From assembly GCA_029263015.1 (NCBI GenBank), contig JAJCYI010000139.1, positions 62,001 to 126,000 on the forward strand: 64,000 bases of DNA, in the 5' to 3' direction. Position numbers and translations under genes: made by a program. The stretch is from Saprospiraceae bacterium. Its GTDB lineage: Bacteria > Bacteroidota > Bacteroidia > Chitinophagales > Saprospiraceae. The notes under the pieces were generated by a model. The model was given only the letters and a program-made list of their open reading frames with translations, had not been told where the DNA came from and searched no databases. Shown in pieces: positions 50,329 through 59,500 of the stretch. Numbering within the stretch: position 1 is the first letter of the stretch; the number at the start of each line of letters is the position of its first letter.

Positions 50329-52173
50329 ATGAAATTAGCGAAAATACTTGACAAATTAGGTTCAATAGAAAAGAACTCATTCATCAAAATAATTGATCAT
50401 ATAATTTCCAAGAAACCAAAGAACGTCAAGGAAATCGATAAAATATTAAGTTCTGCTGACAAAGGACTTAAATCGGTTGATAGTCAAAACATAGCAAAGA
50501 TATTTTCTTTAACAAAAAACGAATTTCATGAACATTTGAAATGCGAATTTCAAGACACATCGTCTCAACTTGACATTTTAATTGATATAATAATCAGGGA
50601 TGGGAATTGTATAATGAAGCAAGACTGGTTTTCAAGATTATACGAATCAGAACTCAAGCATATTAAAACTAAAATCAAGCAATTAAATATTGAATTTGCG
50701 AATGAAAAATCAAATATTGACGAAAACAGAAAACGTGATTATAATATTTATAAATCTTGCATTTCAACTGCTTATAGTAATGATTTAACAAATAACAGGG
50801 ATGCGAAAATAACATCAGATGAACTTTCGATACTATTGACTCTTTCGAATGTATTAGAACTTTCACAAGAAGAAATTAAGCTAATAAATTATTCCATACT
50901 TCCGATTAAAAAATCAGATATTCAAGATGTAATTAACAGCCTCAAAAACATTGGAGTTATTTTTTATTCAAAGAAGGAAAATGCAATATACGTAGCTGAT
51001 GAAATAATACGTTTATTGCGAAACCTGCGTGAAAAGGAAATTGGAGATAAATTTTTGAGAAGGATATTAAAATTGCTTCGTGAACCTACAATTAACCAGA
51101 TAGCAAAAAGACACAATATTGAAAGAAAACTCAGTAATTCAGCAAAAATTGAAGGAATCATTAAGGAAGGAGTTTCATTTACGAGTTTGCTTAAAAACGG
51201 AATTTATAAAGAGGGGATAACTTTGACTGACAAGAAGAAAAAACTCAACGAACTCTGTGAGAAAGGATTGGACATAAAAAGATTAAAAGGTAATACGCTT
51301 GATGAAAAAATTAAAAGCCTAATCGAATACTTCGAAAATGTTGAGAAAGACGAAAAAATTGGTATTTCATTGGATGGGTTTGAAAAAATGCTTGCTGATC
51401 TCAATCATTCATTGCCCAAACTCAATAAACAAATAAAAGCCCAGTTTGAACTGCAAGACGAGTTTGTCTTGGAGGCTGCTTTTTTGCTTGATTACAATAT
51501 TAAACCGAGAGATATTCTTGATTTAATTGACAAAAAAGATCTATTGAATTTCATTAAAGAAAATGGGGTAAAGCAAAGAGGAGATAATATCTTAAATTCA
51601 CTTGAACATTATAAAGATGCAGAAAATTTGTATCTCGAAAATTTTGAAAATGTTGCATATCGAGACTTAAACACTTTAAAAGAAAATGGCATTTTAATAA
51701 AAGAAAGCGAACTAGGATTAAAGTTCGAAGAACTGACAAAAACAATTTTCTTGAAATTAGGATTTTTTGTTGATGAGAAGCTAAAAAAATCAGTTAATAC
51801 CAATAAGGACATGATTGACATCCTTATCAACTTAGGAAACAACGATGTCATAATCATTGAATGTAAGACTATCAAAGAAAGGGGCTACAATAAATTTAGC
51901 TCTGTTTCAAGACAACTAAAATCATATCAAAAGATAGCTTTGGATAAAAATCTTAGAATCTCTAAAGTATTACTTATTGCACCCGAATTTAGTGACGACT
52001 TCATAACGGATTGTGAAATGGATACTGAAATGAATTTGTCTTTGATTAAAGCCTCATCTCTTTTCAAAATTTTTAATGCTTTCAAAATATCAAAATATGA
52101 AAAATTCCCTCATGTTCTTTTTAGAGATATTGTAATCAATGAGGAACGAATACTTAAAGCACTAAAGAAATAA
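50329..52173 (+). CDS. AT-rich gene for a protein with C-terminal PD-(D/E)XK nuclease domain
   Basis: 614 residues, soluble, highly charged. Residues 1-480 are mostly helical (e.g. SLKNIGVIFYSKKENAIYVA near 205, possibly a winged-helix) and not recognised. The C-terminal domain (about 470-600) is a restriction-endonuclease-like fold: LGLKFEELTKTIFLKLGFFV, then NTNKDMIDILINLGNNDVII, then IECKTIKERG, with D497 and E511-Cys-Lys513 making the PD-(D/E)XK site, followed by SSVSRQLKSYQKIALDKNLR. This is like Mrr/DUF-type nucleases. The gene is clearly lower in GC than both neighbours and is isolated, so recent transfer is likely; a defence role is inference. Alternative: a mobile-element or repair nuclease. 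Confidence 0.6.
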   Translation: MKLAKILDKLGSIEKNSFIKIIDHIISKKPKNVKEIDKILSSADKGLKSVDSQNIAKIFSLTKNEFHEHLKCEFQDTSSQLDILIDIIIRDGNCIMKQDWFSRLYESELKHIKTKIKQLNIEFANEKSNIDENRKRDYNIYKSCISTAYSNDLTNNRDAKITSDELSILLTLSNVLELSQEEIKLINYSILPIKKSDIQDVINSLKNIGVIFYSKKENAIYVADEIIRLLRNLREKEIGDKFLRRILKLLREPTINQIAKRHNIERKLSNSAKIEGIIKEGVSFTSLLKNGIYKEGITLTDKKKKLNELCEKGLDIKRLKGNTLDEKIKSLIEYFENVEKDEKIGISLDGFEKMLADLNHSLPKLNKQIKAQFELQDEFVLEAAFLLDYNIKPRDILDLIDKKDLLNFIKENGVKQRGDNILNSLEHYKDAENLYLENFENVAYRDLNTLKENGILIKESELGLKFEELTKTIFLKLGFFVDEKLKKSVNTNKDMIDILINLGNNDVIIIECKTIKERGYNKFSSVSRQLKSYQKIALDKNLRISKVLLIAPEFSDDFITDCEMDTEMNLSLIKASSLFKIFNAFKISKYEKFPHVLFRDIVINEERILKALKK

Positions 52174-52350
52174 TACTTATGGCTAACAAAGTGTAACACA
52201 AAAGGCAAAATGGAATAATACCCCATCGTCACAAGACTGTTTGTCCCCAACCAAAAAACGGATTGTTATTCCAAGTTCAACGCCAGCGTAACTTAAAATC
52301 TGAAAACAAGCAGCCTGTGACTGCCAAGCAAGGGAGGGCGAGGGCGCTGC

Positions 52351-52376
52351 AAGTTGCGCTGCGCTAAACTTGCAAC
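52351..52376 (-). repeat. 26-bp intergenic element, copy 2
   Basis: Minus strand reads GTTGCAAGTTTAGCGCAGCG, then CAACTT, identical to 32832-32857 at 24 of 26 positions. A partial third form (AGCGTAACTTA) is at 52285-52295. It lies in the 213-bp gap between the AT-rich nuclease gene and the WG-repeat gene. Confidence 0.7.
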
Positions 52377-52386
52377 AACGAGATAA

Positions 52387-53403
52387 TCACTTCTCCTTCC
52401 ACACCACATCGCCATGCTCGTTGATATATGCCCATTGGCCTTTGAAGTTGACCCAGGCCAGGCCATTACGGAAAGGTAAGACTTCTTTAAAAAGAGGTTT
52501 GGTGCGGGTGTTGCCTTTGGCATCAATAAAGCCCCAAAGGCCGTCCTTTTTCACCTGTGCAAAACCTTCGGAAAATACGCCTGCATCATCAAATTGAGGA
52601 GGAATGACGAGTTTTCCTTTTTTATCGGTATAGCCAAATTGGCCGGCCATTTCTATCAACGCCAATGCGCCGCTGAAGTCCCCGGCAAAATCAAATTGTG
52701 GCTCGATGGCCACTTCTCCTTTTGAATTGACAAAGCCATATTTTTCATCTTTGATGGCGACCGTCATATCTTCAAAAAAAGCACCGTTGCTATATTCTTC
52801 GAAAAAGTCAAATTCAGGGTTCAGGAGCATTTTGCCTTTGCGGTCGATCAAGCCCCATTTCCCCTGCCGGACCACCACGGCCACGTTATCCTGAAAAGGC
52901 AGGCAGTTGTCGAAAAGGGGCGGGACGACAAACGCTCCTTTTTTGTCAATATAGCCGAATACCTCACCGGACCTCACCGGCGCCAGGCCATTGTTGAATT
53001 CGCCAGCACCATCGAATTGTGGCTCGATAACATACTTGCCTTCTTTGTCAATGTATCCAAACACACCGTTGGCGACCGGGGCAAGTCCTTCTGAAAAATA
53101 GCCAGCATCGTTGAATTGCACAGGAATGGCCATGCGTCCCCGCTCATCTATGAAGCCCCATTTATTTACCAATTGGACTTTGGCGAGGTGTTCCTCGAAC
53201 AGGCCGATGTGGTTGTAGAATTGACGGATGAGCAGACGCCCGTGCTCATCGAGCGGCACGAGTTTGTCCATAAAGCGCACACGGGAAAACCCATTGTAAA
53301 AGTCCTCTGCTTCTACATACTGTGGTTCGATGATAATATTGCCTATTTCATCCATGAACCCGTACTTACTGTTCTCCCTTATTTTGAAAAGAGGTCTGCT
53401 CAT
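52387..53403 (-). CDS. WG (KWG) repeat protein
   Basis: 338 residues made almost wholly of about nine WG repeats of 30-36 residues, each with an (F/W)G-(F/Y/L)-(I/M/V)-D motif: KYGFMDEIGNIIIEPQY, KWGFIDERGRMAIPVQF, FGYIDKEGKYVIEPQFD, FGYIDKKGAFVVPPLFD, KWGLIDRKGKMLLNPEF, KYGFVNSKGEVAIEPQF, FGYTDKKGKLVIPPQFD, LWGFIDAKGNTRTKPLF and a last QWAYINEHGDVVW. No signal peptide, so cytoplasmic. WG repeats form a beta-rich solenoid of unknown, probably protein-binding, role; they occur alone or fused to enzymes in Bacteroidota. Confidence 0.88.
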   Translation of the reverse strand: MSRPLFKIRENSKYGFMDEIGNIIIEPQYVEAEDFYNGFSRVRFMDKLVPLDEHGRLLIRQFYNHIGLFEEHLAKVQLVNKWGFIDERGRMAIPVQFNDAGYFSEGLAPVANGVFGYIDKEGKYVIEPQFDGAGEFNNGLAPVRSGEVFGYIDKKGAFVVPPLFDNCLPFQDNVAVVVRQGKWGLIDRKGKMLLNPEFDFFEEYSNGAFFEDMTVAIKDEKYGFVNSKGEVAIEPQFDFAGDFSGALALIEMAGQFGYTDKKGKLVIPPQFDDAGVFSEGFAQVKKDGLWGFIDAKGNTRTKPLFKEVLPFRNGLAWVNFKGQWAYINEHGDVVWKEK

Positions 53404-53511
53404 GCTGCTACCTGATAGGGTTTGCGGCGAAGATAGAAAATTTGAAATGAAGGAATAAGGGAATGCGGGGAGGAAGGGGGGAATGTGGAAAAATAACAGT
53501 TTTCAGTTGGC

Positions 53512-53592
53512 AGTATGCAGTGAACAGTATGCAGTTGGCAGTATGCCATTCAGTGAATCCTACTGCCTACTGCCTACTGTTCACTGCATACT
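53512..53592. repeat. Imperfect 32-bp inverted repeat of GCAGTATGCAGT-type sequence
   Basis: Arms 53512-53543 and 53561-53592 are complementary with two mismatches (core AGTATGCAGTGAACAGTA). The left side also contains direct repeats of CAGTTGGCAGTATGC. It ends just before the stop of the S9 peptidase gene (53601) and can form a stem downstream of it. Confidence 0.65.
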
Positions 53593-53600
53593 AAAAACTG

Positions 53601-55580
53601 CTACTCTATCTCCTCAATGTACCCGGCACCGTAAACAGTAATAAAATTGCCGTTTTCAATATCTTCTTTGCGGGGTTCTTTTCTGCCGCCGACATGCTTG
53701 TGCAGAAAATCTTCGGCAATGGCCCAAAAAGAAATCCAGCTTTCGGGCTGCCGATAGTCATGGACTTCTTCGGGGTAATAAAAATAGACGACTTCTTTTC
53801 CGGCGTCGTCCAAAGCTTTTGCAAAATCATCGGCTTGGCTTTGCGGCACCCGCTCATCCAAACTGCCTGTGGTGAGCAGCAGTGGGTTTTTGATATTTTC
53901 AATATAGGTAGTTGGCGAGTGGGCTTTCAAAAGTTCAGCACCTTCTTCTGTATTTGGATCGCCAACCCTGCTGCGCCAAAGATCGTTATCGGAAAATGGA
54001 GTCTGCGAAAATCCTAATAAATCTGAAATGCCATACATCGAGACACCGCAAGCAAACAAATCAGGTGATGTGCCAAGGGCATAATTGGTGGCGTACCCGC
54101 CATACGACCAACCCCAGAGCCCAACTCTTTTTGGGTTTGAAAAACCACTGTGATTCGCCCAAGTCGCCACGTCAACGATGTCGTTGTGCATGGCTTCGCC
54201 CCACTGCAAGTTACCTGCGTCGCAGACTTTTTTGCCAAGTCCGGTCGTGCCACGGAATTCCATATGTATCACCACGTAGCCGCGGTTGGCCAACAATTGG
54301 AAATTGCGGGTATGGAACCAATTGTTCCAATGTGTAACGCCGGCCCAAGGGCCTCCGTGAACATAAATAATGGTTGGTAGCGGTACTCTTGGCGACCCAT
54401 CGGCCATGGCCATTCCAGGCGGTACGTACATGTGGACAGGCAATTTCAAGCTGTCGCGGGTCATAATAGTAAATGCCTTCCGGGTGGCTACTTGATACTC
54501 ATCGAGGTGCGAATAATCGTTGAACAATTCAACCAAACGCTGCTCATTGCGGTGGAACAAATGATAGGAAACAGGGCCTCCCGAAAGCTTTCGAACCAAC
54601 CAAGTCTTGTTGTCTTCACTGGCCTCCACGAAACTCACGCTGTGGTCGAGTTGATTATCTAAAAATTCAAAATCTTTCCGCACCGATTCATCCAAAAAAT
54701 ACCGTCGGGTATCGCCCCAAAGGGCTACCACCGCACCTGGTTTGCCCGAGGGGTCAATAGTGGCGGCATAAGGCAGGATGTCGGCATCGGGGTCGCTGGC
54801 AAGCTCGGAAACATTGCCACTTGCAACATCAATGGCAACTAGGCTGGTTTTGTCTTTTTCAAAATTGTCGGTGGCATAGATTGTTTTTCCATCAATATCC
54901 ACTGATATGATTTTGGAAAGTCCGCCGATAAACATTTCTGGGTTGAAGGGGTATTCAAAAACCGGTTCCCATTGTCCTTCCTGAAGACGGAGGATGGTAT
55001 TTCCACCTAAATCATTGGTCCGCAAGGCAGCCACTTTCGTGAAGTTCTGGTCAAAAAACATTTGCCTGAAGCTATCCATTTTGCCGATCCGCTTCATGGA
55101 GCTGCTGAACAGATCGAGAATGTAAAGCCCACTTTTACGGTTTTCTTTTGCGGTGATATTGGCCAATATTTTATTGGGAAAACGAGCACTCAAATGCATG
55201 AACCTCATGCGGTGGAAAGGAAAAAGGTCCAGTGCCCGCATTTTACGGGATTTGGCAGAAGTGAAATAAACCGTTTGAACAGTATCTTGCTGTACAATGG
55301 CAACGATTCCATTGTCGTAAACAGGGAGGTAGTCCAATATCGCTCCTGTAAATTCTTTTTTCCGCTCAACAGTGGGCGCTCCTGCTTCAATATAAAAAAG
55401 CATGTTATCAGCACCTTCTATATTTTTTTTATAAAAAACCATTTCCCCATCTTTGGAGAGGTGGACGTTGGTCTTGTCCTTTTCTTTGAAGAATAGTTCC
55501 CTCGGAATGAGGTCATATGGGTTTTGTGAAATGAGGAGCCACGCAGGCAGGAGAAAAAAGAGTGTAATGTATGATTTCAT
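53601..55580 (-). CDS. Secreted prolyl oligopeptidase-family (S9) serine peptidase
   Basis: 659 residues. Signal peptide MKSYITLFFLLPAWLLISQN. An N-terminal beta-propeller (about 40-370, e.g. VHLSKDGEMVFYKKNIEGAD) precedes the alpha/beta hydrolase domain: oxyanion region PTIIYVHGGPWAGVTHWNNW, nucleophile S492 in GLWGWSYGGYATNYAL, D575 in TTGSLDERVPQSQADD and a His in YPEEVHDYRQPESW near 608. This order is that of S9 acylaminoacyl/dipeptidyl peptidases. The propeller limits substrates to peptides; likely periplasmic peptide breakdown. A short Gly-poor C-terminal extension follows the hydrolase domain. Confidence 0.9.
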   Translation of the reverse strand: MKSYITLFFLLPAWLLISQNPYDLIPRELFFKEKDKTNVHLSKDGEMVFYKKNIEGADNMLFYIEAGAPTVERKKEFTGAILDYLPVYDNGIVAIVQQDTVQTVYFTSAKSRKMRALDLFPFHRMRFMHLSARFPNKILANITAKENRKSGLYILDLFSSSMKRIGKMDSFRQMFFDQNFTKVAALRTNDLGGNTILRLQEGQWEPVFEYPFNPEMFIGGLSKIISVDIDGKTIYATDNFEKDKTSLVAIDVASGNVSELASDPDADILPYAATIDPSGKPGAVVALWGDTRRYFLDESVRKDFEFLDNQLDHSVSFVEASEDNKTWLVRKLSGGPVSYHLFHRNEQRLVELFNDYSHLDEYQVATRKAFTIMTRDSLKLPVHMYVPPGMAMADGSPRVPLPTIIYVHGGPWAGVTHWNNWFHTRNFQLLANRGYVVIHMEFRGTTGLGKKVCDAGNLQWGEAMHNDIVDVATWANHSGFSNPKRVGLWGWSYGGYATNYALGTSPDLFACGVSMYGISDLLGFSQTPFSDNDLWRSRVGDPNTEEGAELLKAHSPTTYIENIKNPLLLTTGSLDERVPQSQADDFAKALDDAGKEVVYFYYPEEVHDYRQPESWISFWAIAEDFLHKHVGGRKEPRKEDIENGNFITVYGAGYIEEIE

Positions 55581-55675
55581 GCAAAATGATTGTCGGTTGA
55601 AAGGATAGGAACGGTCTTGCTAAATTCAGTAGCTGCGTTTAGCAGCCATTGATATTTTACCTTTAAAGAGCTTTC

Positions 55676-56086
55676 TTATTGTGTCAAATATGCTTGAGCG
55701 GTCATAGCGGGTATCTTAGCGTTTTTAAAGTCTTTGAGGTTTCGGGTAATAATTATGTCTGCTTCGTTTTCCAGAGCAGAGTAGTGCTGTAAACCATCTT
55801 CAAAGTCAGGAAATGATTTGTCATTCAGGGAGAGTTCGATAATCTTATCATTCAAATCCACAACGACTACCAACACTTTAAATCTAGTTAAAATTTCTCT
55901 TGCCAAGGTTGAATTATTCAATTTTGACAAAACATAATTCGTATTTGCAAACGTCAAAGAAGAAACAAATAATTTAACTTTCCCTCTGTCAGCGAGAGAG
56001 AACAACTTTGCTGCGGCCTTATAGAAAGGTTCTCTTTTTGCAAGAAGATCAATCACTATATTTGTATCAATGAACAGATTTGTCAT
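55676..56086 (-). CDS. PIN-domain toxin (VapC-like)
   Basis: 136 residues. PIN fold with the first acidic residue in NLFIDTNIVIDLLAKREPFY, a second near LSLNDKSFPDFEDGLQHYSA (F-x-D-x-x-D-x-L-Q, typical of this branch) and the last in ADIIITRNLKDF. An RNase toxin that cuts tRNA or other RNA in characterised relatives. Its start overlaps the antitoxin stop (ATGA, 56083-56086). Complete, no sign of decay. Confidence 0.87.
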   Translation of the reverse strand: MTNLFIDTNIVIDLLAKREPFYKAAAKLFSLADRGKVKLFVSSLTFANTNYVLSKLNNSTLAREILTRFKVLVVVVDLNDKIIELSLNDKSFPDFEDGLQHYSALENEADIIITRNLKDFKNAKIPAMTAQAYLTQ

Positions 56087-56328
56087 TGGTATTTTTCAAT
56101 AATGTAATTTGTATATTCATCCCGAATATTGAAATCAGTAGGGAGGTCAATTACACCGCTAAGGCTTTTAACCAATGGAGTTATTTCTACTTCCTTAGTT
56201 CTGTTTTCAGCTATTGATTGGAGATAACTCTCTATCAATTTTGATAAACTGATTCTATTTTTCTTAGCATACAATTTTGCGTTTTCAATAACGCCCTCAT
56301 TTAAGCTAAGAGTTAGTTTCTTATCCAT
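56083..56328 (-). CDS. DUF6364/RHH-type antitoxin
   Basis: 81 residues. The N terminus KLTLSLNEGVIENAKLYAKK, then NRISLSKLIESYLQSI, is a ribbon-helix-helix (DUF6364-like); the C-terminal tail (SLSGVIDLPTDFNIRDEYTN, then YIIEKY) is the usual toxin-binding part. First gene of the pair, with four-base overlap to the PIN toxin gene, so antitoxin is made first and both are probably repressed by it. Confidence 0.82.
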   Translation of the reverse strand: MDKKLTLSLNEGVIENAKLYAKKNRISLSKLIESYLQSIAENRTKEVEITPLVKSLSGVIDLPTDFNIRDEYTNYIIEKYQ

Positions 56329-56484
56329 GACTATTTTTTACGTGTAAATTTATATTTATTGTACGTAAGGAACAATGGCTATTCGTTTTTTTTCTATTTG
56401 TGACTAACGTGATTTCAACTGTAAAATTACATGACCTTATCCAAATACGCCCAACCTTTATTTTCTCACACCATTTCCAATAAA

Positions 56485-56521
56485 AAAAGTGACTACCTGT
56501 GAAGCTCAGGTAGTCACTTTT
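56485..56521 (-). terminator. Intrinsic terminator of the 1,969-residue protein gene
   Basis: Arms 56485-56499 and 56507-56521 are exact complements (15 bp, 7-nt loop). On the minus strand the stem is followed by a run of T (complement of 56482-56488). It starts 24 bases after the stop at 56545. Confidence 0.88.
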
Positions 56522-56544
56522 ATGAAAGTTTCCTCAGTTTGAGG

Positions 56545-59500
56545 TTATCTCAATAGGTTGACACCGCCCTCGTATAGCTCGGTGCTACCATCAATAAATT
56601 CTACTTCAATGAACCAGGTAAAGACTGCTGGATTGAGTGTCTCGCCCCTGTGGATACCATTCCATCCATAAGAAGGATCATTTGGCGGGAAGTCTAAGAC
56701 TTGGTGAACCGTTTCGCCCCAGCGGTTGAAGATGAGGAACGAATTGATTTGTACTACGTGGTCTTCATTTGCAAAAATCATGAACCGGTCGTTGATATTG
56801 TCGCCGTTCGGCGAAAAGGCATTGGGGACAAATACCGCCCGTTCTTTGGATACAAATATGGTCACCGCATCGCTATCGGAACAACCGTTGTCTTCCACCG
56901 TGATGGAAAAGGTCGTTTGAAAAAGTGGTGTCGAAACCACATCCAAGCAGGTGTCACAATCGACCAGGTTCGCTGGTTCCCACTGCACCAGGTCGAGGCT
57001 GTCGCCAGGCACAGTGACCACGCCGGTCATATTTACACTTTCACCAAAAGTAATAATGTTGTCGTCGCCTTCAATAGAGACGACTAGTTCCACATTGAGT
57101 TCTTGTGGCTGCTGGATATCGAAGGTCAACATATTTTGACAACCGTTGGCATCCAATATGGTCAGCTCATAAATGCCTGGAACGAGTTGGGTGAAAGCAC
57201 CGGACTGCCCGAATGGCGCACCATTCATTGCATATAAATAAGGAGGCTCGCCTCCAGTTACACTGTTCACAACAATAGCTCCGTCATTTTGACCAAAGCA
57301 ACTGATAGGTACCAATGAAATAACAGGTACAGGGGTTTCTTGGCTCGCTTCGATCACTACGATATCAGAGGAAGAACAATTCAGGTCTGTATTCGTCACC
57401 GTCAGTGTATAAGTGCCAGGCAACGAAACGATTGGGTTCACAATAGTAGGATCGCCTGGAAACGCACCAAAATTGGCTTCCCATAAATAGGTGATGTTGC
57501 TGCCAGAAGGGTTGCCCGTGCCGCCAAGTTGGATGTCTGTTTCACCGTCCAGGCAGGTCAATGTGCCTCCTGCACCAGCATCGGCGACAGGTGGTGCTAT
57601 TATTTCAACAACCATATTTTCTGTAAAAATACAGTTCGTATTTTCTTCATAAGTATAAGTCAAGGTGTGTGTGCCAACGCCTGCACTTGCCGGATTGAGA
57701 AATCCGTTTGTTACACCAGGCCCACTCCAAGTGCCTGTACCTGTACCACTGCCTCCTGTAACTATCGCTTCAAGAGGTAAAGGGTTTGCAATTGCATTGA
57801 AGCAAAGAGGATCAACAGGTGTGAGATCAATGGTTACATCTGGGCAATCGGCTGCCGTGCAATTGGCGAGGACCACAGGAGTAATGCAAACCGTATTGCC
57901 ATTTGCGATGACTTGTATACTCACTTCGTCGCCGGGCATCAGGTTTCCAACAAAATAAGAACCGGGTGGGGTGTATGTGCCGGAAGGCCCTGAAAGCACT
58001 GTTATTTCATAATCGGTTGCGCCTGGAACATCTGTCCAGTTGAAGGTAACGGTATTGACGGTCACATCGCAATCAATGACAGGGTCAGCCAGTTGCGGCG
58101 TCACTTGCACATCTTGTGTGAACTGTTGTGAAACGCATCCATCTTGCTCGACGGTCAATGACAGGGAATAAGTGCCAGGCATGTCCCATGAAATGGTCTG
58201 TTGAGCCACATCCAAAATTCCTCCGTCCAAATCCCAGGTGAAATCAGCATCAAGAGCAGCATTGCCAGTATAAACCAACGCTGCGCTACCTGTTTCACAA
58301 ATGGTTGGAGTGGCTGTAAAATCAGCCGTAGGTTCCGCAAAAACCTCCACGGTGGTGGAGCTTAAGTAAGAGCAATTACCTTCTTTGTAACTGAATGTGA
58401 CGGTGTGCAGGCCAATGCCGGCTACCGTTGGGTCGAAGATGCCTAAGTCCTGATCAATGATGCCATCTCCTGTCCAACTTTCAACGCCCGTTCCATTTCC
58501 GCCAATTACAATGGCCTCAAAATCAATCAGGGTTCCGGTGCTGATACAGACCGAAGTTGAATCAGGCATAAGTTCAATATCTATGGTTGGGCAATCAATT
58601 GCCTCACAAGTTTCTTCGATGGTGATAGGCGGACAAGCGCCATCTCCAGAAATGGTCAAGGCGATGGTCACTTCTTCATTTGGCTGCAAGCCGTCAAAAA
58701 AGTAAGTGTCCGGTGGGGTGAACGTGCCGATTTGTCCTGATAAAACCTCCACTTGGTAATCGGTTGCCCCAGCAATTGTTGGCCAAGTGAATTCGAGGGT
58801 TGAAGTAGTTGAGTTGCAGGAAATAAGTGGAGCAATAAGCGGCGCATCTATTTGTATTTCTGACTCAAAAATATCTGATACACAGCCATTTGCATTTTCT
58901 ACAACCAAAGAAATGGTGTGTGTGCCATTGCCCGCCCAAATGATGTCGTGTGGACCTTGACCAGTGCCAGGCATGGCAGTTCCCGTTCCGAAATCCCAGT
59001 TGAAAGTCAGTCCTGGGACGACTGGGCCATCAAAGGAAAGGGTTAGTTCATCATCCTCACAAATTGGTGAATTTGTGGTGAAACTGGCTATCGGTAACCC
59101 ATAGACATAAATGCTGAAATCCTCTGTGTAAATGCAATTTTCTTCTTTATAGATTGCCGTCACTACATTTTCTCCCAGCACCCCAGCCTGTGGATCAAAT
59201 GTTCCAGCAAGGGTATCAATAATGCCATCACCCATCCAGCTCAGAGTGCCGCCTCCCATGCCTCCGGTTATTGTTGGGACAAGGTTGAATGAGGTGACCG
59301 TGGTGTCCAGGCATATATCATTTATTGGTTCAATTTCGATGGTCAAATTATCGTCGCAATCATTGGCGATGCAGTTGGCTTGTTCCGACGAACTTCCGCA
59401 TGGCCCACTCCCATTGGCTATTACTTCTATCGAAATAACATCACCTGGATCGAGCCCGGAGAACAAAATAGAGGTATCAGAAGTGGGTGTGCCGCCCATG

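Noticed and set aside
50285-52195. Integron-cassette (attC-like) ends, GTTAGCC before and GGCTAAC after the AT-rich nuclease gene
   Set aside because: Only 7 bp agree, with no second pair of boxes or foldable attC site; chance is likely.
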